From contig VBGP01000026.1 in the NCBI GenBank assembly GCA_005880795.1, forward strand, positions 1 through 38,769: DNA of 38,769 nucleotides, in the 5' to 3' direction. Position numbers and translations under genes: made by a program. The first letter of the stretch is position 1; every line of letters starts with the position of its first letter. Below the pieces are notes generated by a model. The model did not search any database. It was not told the DNA's origin and worked only from the letters and a program-made list of their open reading frames with translations. This stretch comes from Chloroflexota bacterium (lineage in GTDB: Bacteria; Chloroflexota; Dormibacteria; Dormibacterales; Dormibacteraceae). Shown here piece after piece: positions 16,262 to 23,333 of this stretch.

Positions 16262-17133
16262 GCGACCTGCTCCTGGTCTCCCCCGAGGTGGCGGCGGCAC
16301 TCGACGCCGGCCGCCCCGTGGTCGCTCTCGAAACATCGATCGTGGGCCAGGGCCTGCCCGCGCCCCACAACCTGAAGGCAGCGCGCGGGTGCGAGGCGGC
16401 GATTCGCGATGAAGGAGCGGTCCCCGCGACGGTGGCGGTGCTCGACGGCCGCGTGCGGGTTGGCCTCGGCGATGACGACCTGCAGCGGATCGCCTCCGGC
16501 GCGATCAAGATCAGCTCGCGCGACCTCGGGCCGGCGCTCGCGAGCCGCGCCGCGGGCGCGACCACCGTAGCCGCCACCCTGCGAGGCGCGACCATGGCGG
16601 GGGTTCGTTTCATGGCGACCGGCGGAATCGGCGGCGTGCACCGAGGGCACCCCGAAGACCAGTCCGCCGACCTGGAGGAGATCGCACGCGCCCCGGTGGC
16701 CGTCTTCTGCGCCGGCGCCAAGATCATTCTCGACCTCGCCCTGACCCTGGAGAGGCTGGAGAGCCTGTCCGTGCCGGTGCTCGGGTACGGGTGCGATGAA
16801 TTTCCCGCGTTCTACACGCGGCGCAGCGGGTGCCCGGTCAGCGCACGCGTCGACGGTCCCGGCGAGGCGGCGCAAGTCCTGCGCGCGGCGTGGGAGACGG
16901 GCGGCCGAGGAGTTGTCGTCGCCGTTCCGCCGCCCGCCGACCTGGAGGGCGCCGAGGAGATGGCGAGCCGGGCGGCCGGCGAGCTGGGCGACTTGCGGGG
17001 TGCGAGCGTAACCCCGCGCCTGCTGGCCCGCATGGCCGAGCTCTCAGGCGGGCGCTCGCTGGACCTCAACGTCGACCTCGTGGTCAACAATGCGCGTGTC
17101 GCCGCACAGGTGGCGAGGACCTTCTTCAGCTAG
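16258..17133 (+). CDS. psuG: Pseudouridine-5'-phosphate glycosidase
   Basis: A 291-residue protein matching PsuG/IndA. The motifs in order are VVALETSIVGQGLPAPHN, VPATVAVLDG, KISSRDLG, ATTVAATLRGATMAG, FMATGGIGGVHRG, the catalytic Lys in FCAGAK, DEFPAFYTRRSG, and LDLNVDLVVNNARVAAQVA near the C-terminus. It reversibly splits pseudouridine 5'-phosphate into uracil and ribose 5-phosphate. The homologous N-terminus (ISPEVxxAL) corresponds here to VSPEVAAAL, which lies upstream of the first normal start (GTG 16288). That leaves CTG 16258, overlapping the kinase stop as CTGA, as the likely start. The total length is close to the family norm of about 300. Confidence 0.92.
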   Translation: MSDLLLVSPEVAAALDAGRPVVALETSIVGQGLPAPHNLKAARGCEAAIRDEGAVPATVAVLDGRVRVGLGDDDLQRIASGAIKISSRDLGPALASRAAGATTVAATLRGATMAGVRFMATGGIGGVHRGHPEDQSADLEEIARAPVAVFCAGAKIILDLALTLERLESLSVPVLGYGCDEFPAFYTRRSGCPVSARVDGPGEAAQVLRAAWETGGRGVVVAVPPPADLEGAEEMASRAAGELGDLRGASVTPRLLARMAELSGGRSLDLNVDLVVNNARVAAQVARTFFS

Positions 17134-17247
17134 AGGCCGGGCGGGTGCCCTTTCGGCACGTATGGCGTCAGACGTGCGCTACCTTCAGCCATGGTTCTCC
17201 TCGTGGTGGATGGAGGAGACACTGACTTTGGTGAAGGAGACTGGATG

Positions 17248-17619
17248 ATGGATTCGCGAGCAGTCGCATTGGCTAGAGCTCATCTCGAGGCATGGACCAA
17301 TCACGACCTCGATACGGCCCGTGGCAACCTGGCAGCAGACGTTCAGTTCTACAGCCCGGCCGCACACCTGGTCGGCATCGACGACTATATGGACGGGCCG
17401 AGGGGCCTCAGTCAATTCGCCAGGCACGTTGTGCCAGGCAGCCTTCGCGTGATCGCCGCGATGGGCGATGAGCGGAACGCGCTGATCATGTACCAGGTCG
17501 ACACGCAGGGCGACCCGATCGGCTCGAAGACGTTTCCATCCGCTCAGACGTGGCTGCTGGACGAGAACGGAAAGATCCAGGTCGAGAGGATCGTCTCCTA
17601 TTCGACTCCGAAGAGCTAG
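17248..17619 (+). CDS. SnoaL/NTF2-like domain protein
   Basis: A 123-residue protein beginning ALARAHLEAWTNHDLDTARG, followed by an acidic FYSP loop and an antiparallel sheet ending with the QVERIVSY strand: a single cone-shaped NTF2-like (SnoaL) fold. Such proteins include isomerases, hydrolases and binding proteins, and no catalytic residue set identifies the reaction. AAGGAGA at 17234-17240 gives ideal spacing to ATG 17248 (ATG 17245 is one codon earlier). A longer frame from 17191 lacks family residues. The stop overlaps the convergent DUF1801 gene in CTAG. The 114 bases upstream show no gene. Confidence 0.75.
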   Translation: MDSRAVALARAHLEAWTNHDLDTARGNLAADVQFYSPAAHLVGIDDYMDGPRGLSQFARHVVPGSLRVIAAMGDERNALIMYQVDTQGDPIGSKTFPSAQTWLLDENGKIQVERIVSYSTPKS

Positions 17620-17990
17620 CTTTTCTTCTTCGCCGTAGGCGCGGACATCAGGTCGCACCACGCGACCACGATCTTGCTTAGCTCCGCGGAACACGCGTTC
17701 ACCTCTGCCACATCGGCAAATCTCATGAAGCGCACTGCCCGGCCCGCACCTTCCACGTGCGGGAACTTGCCCGGGATGATGCCGCCGCGGTTGAACATCA
17801 GGCTCACCGTCCTTTTGTCGTGCTGGACGAAGCTCGCGAAGTCACCACCGCTGTGGAACGTCACGGTGCCGTACTTGGTGCCCTCGCTCATGCGCGCATC
17901 GGCCCGCAGGATCACCTCTCTGACGCGGCGAAGAATCGGCTCCGCGGGCTTGCCCGCGAACCACTTCTCTGCTTCGGGATCCTTCTGCAT
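17616..17990 (-). CDS. DUF1801-type (YdhG-like) protein
   Basis: A 124-residue protein with the features I associate with DUF1801: a helical start (KWFAGKPAEPILRRVREVILRA), a middle TFHSGGDFASFVQHDKRTV strand region, and GRAVRFMRFADVAEVN near the C-terminus. The family is found widely in soil bacteria and its function is unknown. The gene lies downstream of the VOC gene on the same strand, but a strong terminator separates them, so it is probably transcribed on its own or by read-through. Confidence 0.7.
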   Translation of the reverse strand: MQKDPEAEKWFAGKPAEPILRRVREVILRADARMSEGTKYGTVTFHSGGDFASFVQHDKRTVSLMFNRGGIIPGKFPHVEGAGRAVRFMRFADVAEVNACSAELSKIVVAWCDLMSAPTAKKKS

Positions 17991-17991
17991 A

Positions 17992-18022
17992 TAAGAAAAC
18001 CGGCGGGCGAGTGCCCGCCGGC
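17992..18022 (-). terminator. Rho-independent terminator of the VOC gene
   Basis: On the minus strand a perfect 9-base-pair stem (CCGGCGGGC, loop ACTC, GCCCGCCGG) is followed by TTTTCTTAT. It lies 18 bases after the VOC stop codon (18040). No T-run follows on the plus strand, so it acts in one direction. Confidence 0.85.
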
Positions 18023-18039
18023 TTGAATACCTGGCTCGG

Positions 18040-18822
18040 TTACTGGTTCGGGTTCGTGATCATCAGCCCGAACGCGGCGCCCTGCGGGTCGCTCAGGATC
18101 GAGAACCGCCCGCCGGGGAAGTCCTGCGGAGGCAGCATCTCCCGTCCGCCGAGGCTGACCGCCTTCTGGTGCGCCTTGTCGACGTCGGCGACGCCGAAGT
18201 ACACCATCCAGTAGGACGGCACCTCCTTCGGCACCATCGGGTTCATCTCCATTCCGCCGGCAACGCTTTCGTCGGCGAGCTTGAACTCGGTGTAGTCGCC
18301 CTGTCCTTCACCCATCGGGCTTACCTTCTCGCCCCAGCCGAAGACCTTCTTGTAAAACGGCTTTGCCTTCTCGACGCCGCGCGAGTTCAGCTCGGCCCAC
18401 GAGTAAGCGCCGGGCTTGCGCAGCACGTCGAAGCCGTTCATGGTCTCTGGCTCCCACACCGAGATGAACGCCCCTGTCGGGTCCTGGAACACGGCCATTC
18501 GGCCTACGTCCATGACCTTGAAGGGCGGAGCGACGACCTTGCCGCCTGCCGCCTCTACCTTCTTGGCCGCGGCGTCGGCGTCACGCGTACCGATGTACAC
18601 CATCCACGCCGATGGGGCGTTTGGATCCTGCGTTCCACCGATACCAGCCACATCCTTGCCGTCGAGCCGTGCGATCGCGTATCCGCCCGCGGCAGGGTCT
18701 TTCTCCGGCTCGGCCTTCCAGCCGAAAAGCTTCGAGTAGTAGTCGCGCGAACCGGATGGATCTGTGCTCGCAAGGTCAATCCATGCGGGCGCGTTCACGA
18801 CAAATGTCTTCGTATCTGCCAT
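18040..18822 (-). CDS. Two-domain VOC (glyoxalase/bleomycin-resistance fold) protein
   Basis: The 260-residue protein is two tandem VOC domains (about 5-125 and 135-258). Each has a strand-helix start (APAWIDLASTDPSGSRDYY; YSWAELNSRGVEKAKPFY), an FGW motif, a WMVYxG strand (SAWMVYIG; SYWMVYFG), and FQDPTGAFISVWEP or LSDPQGAAFGLM near the end. This is the common actinobacterial 'VOC family protein' of unknown substrate. It has an excellent ribosome site, AAGGAGGT at 18836-18829, six bases before ATG 18822, and its own terminator, so it is a single-gene unit. Confidence 0.9.
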   Translation of the reverse strand: MADTKTFVVNAPAWIDLASTDPSGSRDYYSKLFGWKAEPEKDPAAGGYAIARLDGKDVAGIGGTQDPNAPSAWMVYIGTRDADAAAKKVEAAGGKVVAPPFKVMDVGRMAVFQDPTGAFISVWEPETMNGFDVLRKPGAYSWAELNSRGVEKAKPFYKKVFGWGEKVSPMGEGQGDYTEFKLADESVAGGMEMNPMVPKEVPSYWMVYFGVADVDKAHQKAVSLGGREMLPPQDFPGGRFSILSDPQGAAFGLMITNPNQ

Positions 18823-18951
18823 ATGCGTACCTCCTTGATACCGGAGCTGACGCGGGTGGCCCTTTGAGAGCCCCCTCCCACCCTTCTACAACCATTGTGC
18901 CACCGGCAGGTTAAGGAATCATGAGAGCCCGCTCAGCGTATGAATAGAGCG

Positions 18952-19569
18952 ATGGCCAAAGCCACCGCCGTCGATCTGGTCATCTTCTCGGACTACGTTT
19001 GACCCTGGTGCTACATCGACTCGGTCCGGGTCGAGCAGCTCGAACGGGAAGGATTGGTCCACCTCACGTGGCTGCCGTTTGAGCTGCATCCCGAAGCGCC
19101 GCCCGAAGGTATATCCCGCGATGCCTACTTCGGACGTGCGCGCTCGGAGCGCATGCATTCGCACCTGCAGTCGATCGCGGATTCGGTCGGGCTGCAGATG
19201 CATTCGCGCGACGTGATCATCAACTCGCGACGCGCGCTCGGCGCGGCAGAGTTCGCGCGCGAGCGCGGCAAGTTCGATGACATGCACCACGCGCTATTCA
19301 AAGCGCACTGGGAAGGCACCGGGCGGCTCGAGGACGTCGGCGACCTCGTGCGCATCGGCGGCGGGGTTGGCCTGGACGGCGACGAGCTCAGGAGCGCGGT
19401 CGAGGAACATCGCTACGACGCGGAGATCGACGAGAACCGACGCATGGCGAGCTCGGTGGGAATCGACGCGATACCGGCCCACATCTTCGGCCGCCGCTAT
19501 CTCATTCTCGGCGCCCAGCCTTACGACGTGCTGAGGCAGGTTGTCGACCGGGTGGCGGCAGAGGAGTGA
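18952..19569 (+). CDS. Selenocysteine-containing DsbA/FrnE-family thiol oxidoreductase (in-frame UGA at 19000-19002)
   Basis: Reading through one TGA gives 205 residues, the normal length for the FrnE-like DsbA family. The active site reads FSDYV-Sec-PWCYID, where relatives have DYVCPWCYI, so Sec replaces the first Cys of CxxC (Sec17, Cys20). Family residues continue without any frame break: LTWLPFELHPEAP, the helical insert with RMHSHLQSIADSVGL, FARERGKFDDMHHALFKAHW, ASSVGIDAIPAHIFGRRYLI with the cis-Pro loop, and the C-terminal QPYDVLRQVVDRV. A SECIS-like hairpin follows the UGA. No signal peptide is seen, so it acts in the cytoplasm. ATG 18940 is an alternative start in the same frame. The stop overlaps the next gene as GTGA. 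A Cys-to-stop mutation or sequencing error is the rival reading. Confidence 0.85.
19003..19034 (+). promoter_or_regulatory. SECIS-like hairpin in the dsbA-like gene
   Basis: Directly after the UGA, TCGACTC (19016-19022) pairs with GGGTCGA (19028-19034) over seven base pairs (one G-U) with loop GGTCC. The loop begins 21 bases after the UGA. Bacterial SECIS elements have a small apical loop with G among its first two bases, and the well-known E. coli fdhF element has a GGUCU loop about 19 bases after its UGA. The match of both loop and spacing is close. It was found by hand, not by folding software. Confidence 0.7.
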
Positions 19570-20402
19570 GGATCGTCTCGCTCCTGCCGAGCGCGACCGA
19601 GTCCCTGTTTGCCCTCGGCCTGGGCGATCAGCTGGTAGCGGTCACGCATGAATGCGACTATCCCCCGGAAGCTGCATCGCTGCCGGTGGTGACGAGATCG
19701 ACGCTCGACCTCGTGGACCGGAGCGGTGAGGAAATCGACGAGCTCGTGGCGCTCGCGGCAAGGGATGGACGCTCTCTCTACGAGGTCGACACCGACGCGA
19801 TCAACCGCCTGGACCCAGACCTCGTGGTGGCGCAGGACATTTGCGACGTGTGTGCGATTCCCGCCGACCAGGTGGCCGACGAGCTCGCCGGCGTGCGTAT
19901 GATCCGGCAGCACCCACATTCGCTTGCAGATGTGCTGACCGACATCGAAGAGCTGGCGGACGCCTGCGGAGTGGAGTCGACTGGGCTTATGTCGGAGCTG
20001 CGCAGGCGGATCGAGGCCGCATCCCGACGGGCGGCCGAACTGCCTCGCGTGCGCGGCGTCTTTCTCGAGTGGTTGGATCCGCCATATCGCGCCGGACACT
20101 GGACACCGGACCTGCTGTCGCTGGCCGGCATCGATGACCCGCTCGCGAAGCGGGGCGTGCCGTCGGTGGCGCTCTCCTGGGATGACGTCAGGCAGGCAGA
20201 GCCCGCGCTGCTCGTGCTTGCGCCCTGCGGCTTTGATGAAGCTCGCGCGCAGCGGGCAGCAGACTCCCTCAAGCGCGAGATCGACGCGATTCGCGCGGCC
20301 AAGGTGGTCGTCCTGGACGGTTCCGCCTATTTCAACCGGCCTGGGCCGCGCCTTGTCGACTCGCTCGAAATCCTCGTTTCGGCTAGGACCGAAAGACCCT
20401 GA
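19566..20402 (+). CDS. BtuF-like (cobalamin/Peripla_BP_2) binding protein without signal peptide
   Basis: A 278-residue protein with the class III substrate-binding fold: RIVSLLPSATESLFALGLG at the start, HECDYPPEA, NRLDPDLVVAQDICDVCAIP, VFLEWLDPPYRAGHWTPDLL and VVVLDGSAYFNRPGPRL. These match the bacterial 'cobalamin-binding protein/ABC transporter substrate-binding' group related to BtuF. The product starts at once with the first strand (GTG 19566, GTGA overlap with the selenoprotein), so it is probably cytoplasmic, and no permease or ATPase is near. Ligand and role are unknown. The last 20 bases overlap the convergent ArsR gene. Confidence 0.82.
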   Translation: MRIVSLLPSATESLFALGLGDQLVAVTHECDYPPEAASLPVVTRSTLDLVDRSGEEIDELVALAARDGRSLYEVDTDAINRLDPDLVVAQDICDVCAIPADQVADELAGVRMIRQHPHSLADVLTDIEELADACGVESTGLMSELRRRIEAASRRAAELPRVRGVFLEWLDPPYRAGHWTPDLLSLAGIDDPLAKRGVPSVALSWDDVRQAEPALLVLAPCGFDEARAQRAADSLKREIDAIRAAKVVVLDGSAYFNRPGPRLVDSLEILVSARTERP

Positions 20403-21369
20403 CCAGAGATTCTTGCGCTTCGGAGAAAAGGCGGCGCAGCCCTTCCTCGTTTGCGCTGAGCTTTGCGCTGCGGCCCACCGTCTTCTCTTCGAGCAGCCCC
20501 GACTCGCGGAGAACCTGCACGTGAGCGCTGACGGTGGGTTGCGACAGATGGAACTGACGCGCGATCTCGGTGACCGACGCCGGCTCGCGAGCCAGGCGCA
20601 GCAGGATGGCGAGGCGCGTCGGATCCGCCAGGGCCTTGATGCTGGCCGAGATCTCCGCCGCCACCTTCCGGTAAGACGGCTCGTCGTGGCGAATTCCTTG
20701 CCCGGCGTAGACGGTGCCGTCGAGCTCGATGACGTGGATCTTGCCGCCGAACCAGCACGGCGTGAGGATGAGCCTGCCCTCCTCCGCGGCTGCGTCGGCG
20801 CTCGCATCGACCTGCGGTCGTCCAGCCCACAGGCTTTGCATCCCAAGCAGCTGCCGGTAGGCGACGCCGTCATCGAGCGCGCGCTTCCATCGTTGTGCCT
20901 CTGCGATCACGGCGGCCCTCCCTTCCTCCTCCCAGCTGCTTTCGACGGCGCTCCAGATCTGGGTCAGCAGCTCGATGTAGCGCTTGCGCATCGCGGGCTC
21001 GGTTCGAAGCCTGGTCAGACGGGCTCGCGTCACCTCGAGCTCCTCAGGGCTCTCCGAGAGCAGGGACGGAATCTCCGCGGGATCGGTCGCAACCCCATCG
21101 ATCCTGGCGAAGAAGCGGCGTAGGTCGAGGTCGAGCATCGTGCCTGAGCGGTGCGCGAGGACGATCAGCTCCGTCGAGTACCGGGTCATGTCGTCTCCCC
21201 GGAGACGGGCGAGCTCCGGTCCAAGAGTGCGGCGGATCGATTCCAGGAACGCGAAAGCGCCCTCGTGCTCGTGCGACGCCTGGGCGAAGTGCAGCACCCA
21301 CATCAGCTCGAGGGGCGCGGAGGGGGCGACCCGGATCCGGTTGTCGCGCGTCTCGTCCAGGGCTGGCAT
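20383..21369 (-). CDS. ArsR-family regulator with N-terminal DUF5937-like domain
   Basis: In this 328-residue protein the last third is a winged helix of the ArsR/SmtB type (IKALADPTRLAILLRLAREPASVTEI, then FHLSQPTVSAHVQVLRESGLL). No CxCxxC or other metal site is evident in it. The first two thirds are helical (LELMWVLHFAQASHEHE near the start, RKRYIELLTQIWSAV later), with a sheet region around CWFGGKIHVIELDG. This domain order matches actinobacterial regulators annotated with DUF5937. Target and signal are unknown. The divergent small leaderless gene and the oligopeptide importer beyond it are candidates. Confidence 0.85.
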   Translation of the reverse strand: MPALDETRDNRIRVAPSAPLELMWVLHFAQASHEHEGAFAFLESIRRTLGPELARLRGDDMTRYSTELIVLAHRSGTMLDLDLRRFFARIDGVATDPAEIPSLLSESPEELEVTRARLTRLRTEPAMRKRYIELLTQIWSAVESSWEEEGRAAVIAEAQRWKRALDDGVAYRQLLGMQSLWAGRPQVDASADAAAEEGRLILTPCWFGGKIHVIELDGTVYAGQGIRHDEPSYRKVAAEISASIKALADPTRLAILLRLAREPASVTEIARQFHLSQPTVSAHVQVLRESGLLEEKTVGRSAKLSANEEGLRRLFSEAQESLVRVFRS

Positions 21370-21418
21370 AGCTCGACGCCTATGTTAGCAGACTCACCAG
21401 CCACATTAACGGAGCCCA

Positions 21419-21449
21419 TTGACTATCTCAACAGTCGCGGACCTATAAT
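21419..21449 (+). promoter_or_regulatory. Promoter for a leaderless transcript
   Basis: TTGACT (21419-21424) and a perfect TATAAT (21444-21449) are 19 bases apart. The ATG of the small gene begins at 21456, exactly seven bases after the -10 box, where transcription is expected to start. No ribosome site lies before the ATG. This layout is typical of leaderless genes in high-G+C Gram-positive-type bacteria. Confidence 0.7.
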
Positions 21450-21455
21450 GTCGCC

Positions 21456-21683
21456 ATGGACCACTACAGCGCTGAGAGATGGATGCTGGAGCGACATGGG
21501 CACATGATCCGGACCGCCGAGCGGCATGCCAGGCTGGGAACGCCGACCGACCTGCCGCTCCGGTCCTGGGCGGCTGGCCTCCTACGCTCGCTGGCCGACC
21601 GGCTGGACGGACCCAGACGGGTCGAATCGCCAGGGAAGCTGGGCACGATGCTGCCCCTCGTAACTCGCCGCCGTATCGGCTAG
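21456..21683 (+). CDS. Small hypothetical protein, probably leaderless
   Basis: A 75-residue protein, basic and mostly helical: DHYSAERWMLERHGHMIRTA, then LRSWAAGLLRSLADRLDG, with an arginine-rich tail. I recognise no family. The main evidence that it is real is the TATAAT box placed exactly for transcription to begin at its ATG, plus the open frame and amphipathic helices. The second helix could be a membrane-surface anchor or a dimer helix. It is divergent from the ArsR gene and precedes the peptide importer by 95 bases. Confidence 0.6.
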   Translation: MDHYSAERWMLERHGHMIRTAERHARLGTPTDLPLRSWAAGLLRSLADRLDGPRRVESPGKLGTMLPLVTRRRIG

Positions 21684-21778
21684 AGCCGAGCTCGGAGGTC
21701 GACACGCGTGCTCAGGGCGACCCTAATCTATGGGGTAGCCGGCTGCGGGAGATCCGAGCCGCGGGGAGGAGTTCGAAG

Positions 21779-23296
21779 ATGAGACGAGTCGCTTTTGCCT
21801 TCATCGGCCTGCTGCTGGTTGCCGCCTGCGGCGGCGGTGGGAGCGGAGGAGCGAGCAACAACTCGGGCACCCCTCAGAAGGGCGGGACCGCAACCATCGC
21901 TCTCGAAAGCGAGCTGCGCACCCTCGATCCGCTTGACTCGTCTCTCCTGGTTGAGCGCGAGGTCTTTTACAACATGTATGACGCGCTCTTCACCATCGAC
22001 CCGTCGCTGAAGATCAAGGCAGGTTTGGTCAAGACCTGGGACGTTTCCGACCCACTGAATTACAAGTTCACGTTGCAGACAGGCGTCAAGTATCACGATG
22101 GAACAGCGTTCAATGCCGCATCCGTCAAGGCAAATATCGAGCGCTACAAGACGGCCGCCAACTCTCGACGGAAGTCGGACCTGTCGAGCGTCAGCAGCGT
22201 CGAGGTCGTCGACGACACGCACGCCAACTTTCACCTAAGCAAGCCCAACGCCACCCTGCTCGCCACGCTCGTCGACCGCGCCGGCATGATGCTGTCGATG
22301 GACGCCTTCGTCAAGGGCGGCGCCAATTTCTCGCTCGCTCCCATGGGCGCCGGCAGCGGTCCCTTCCAGTTCGTCGAGTGGAAGCGCAACGACCACCTCA
22401 CGTTGAAGAAGAACCCGAGCTACTGGCAGGCCGGCCTTCCCTACCTCGACGGCCTCACCTACCGCGCGATCCCTGACGTCAACGCGATCCTGGCCGCCCT
22501 GAAGACCGGTGACATCGACATCGCGCGCACCATCGGGGCGAAGGACGTCGCCGGGGTCAAGTCGGACTCGAGCCTCATCTATCGCGATACCTCCGCGATC
22601 GGCTTCAACGGCTTCGAGCTCAACACCGGGGCCCCGCCGTTCAACGACCCCGCCAAACGAAAGGCGGTGGCGATGGCAGTCGACCGGTACGCGGTCTTGA
22701 AGGACATCAACTTCAACATCGGTGTCGTCGCATACGGTCCAATCCCGCCGTCAAGCTGGGCGTTCGATTCCAGCGAGAAGGTGTTCGACCACGCCGACGC
22801 CCAGAAAGCGAAGTCGACGGCGACCGGCTTCACGTTCACGTTCAAGACGACCTCCGACCCGGTAAACCAGCAGGCCGCCCAACTCCTGCAGTCCGAGCTG
22901 GCGCAAGCCGGAATCACGATGCAGATCCAGACTGAGGAGTTCGCCACATACGTTCAGGAGTGCGCAAATCACCAGTTTCAGGCGTGCAACGTGAACTGGT
23001 CCGGAAGGATCGACCCTGACGGCAACATGTACGCGTGGTGGCACACCGGCGGCGACTTCAACGACAGCGTGTACAGCAACTCTCAGGTTGATGCCTGGCT
23101 CGAAGATGCGCGCACCAATGCGGACCAGGGCAAGCGCAAGCAGGACTACGACAACGCGCAGAAGCAGATCGTGCAGGATTCGCCGTACGTCTTCACCACA
23201 TTCGGGGTCAGCGCGCAGATCTCCGACACCAAGATCCACAACTTCACGCTCTATCCCGACCTGATGATCCGGATGGCGGAGGTCTGGAAGGGCTAA
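21779..23296 (+). CDS. dppA: Dipeptide/oligopeptide ABC transporter substrate-binding lipoprotein
   Basis: This 505-residue lipoprotein (lipobox VAAC, Cys17, then a Gly/Ser linker) has an SBP_bac_5 fold: GGTATIALESELRTLDPLD, NMYDALFTIDPSLKIKAGL, GVKYHDGTAFNAASVKANIERY, GSGPFQFVEWKRNDHLTLKKNPSYW and the later FNDPAKRKAVAMAVDR. It captures peptides, or in some relatives glutathione, nickel chelates or sugars. ATG 21779 follows GGGGAGGAG; a longer frame from 21479 has no lipoprotein features before it. It leads the five-gene importer operon. A CCGAGCTCGG palindrome lies in the leader. Confidence 0.9.
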   Translation: MRRVAFAFIGLLLVAACGGGGSGGASNNSGTPQKGGTATIALESELRTLDPLDSSLLVEREVFYNMYDALFTIDPSLKIKAGLVKTWDVSDPLNYKFTLQTGVKYHDGTAFNAASVKANIERYKTAANSRRKSDLSSVSSVEVVDDTHANFHLSKPNATLLATLVDRAGMMLSMDAFVKGGANFSLAPMGAGSGPFQFVEWKRNDHLTLKKNPSYWQAGLPYLDGLTYRAIPDVNAILAALKTGDIDIARTIGAKDVAGVKSDSSLIYRDTSAIGFNGFELNTGAPPFNDPAKRKAVAMAVDRYAVLKDINFNIGVVAYGPIPPSSWAFDSSEKVFDHADAQKAKSTATGFTFTFKTTSDPVNQQAAQLLQSELAQAGITMQIQTEEFATYVQECANHQFQACNVNWSGRIDPDGNMYAWWHTGGDFNDSVYSNSQVDAWLEDARTNADQGKRKQDYDNAQKQIVQDSPYVFTTFGVSAQISDTKIHNFTLYPDLMIRMAEVWKG

Positions 23297-23333
23297 CCAC
23301 GCGACCGATGCGGCGCCGGAGGGCTAGCGCGGA

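Noticed and set aside
17191-17247. Longer N-terminus for the NTF2-like protein
   Set aside because: A well-spaced ribosome site precedes ATG 17248, and the extra residues do not fit the fold.
18000-18021. Terminator acting on the plus strand as well
   Set aside because: No T-run follows the hairpin in the plus direction, and no plus-strand gene ends just before it.
19054-19569. A shorter DsbA-like gene starting at TTG 19054
   Set aside because: It would remove the first strand and the active site. The frame continues upstream through a single UGA at the catalytic Cys position to a proper ATG, so the read-through form is preferred.
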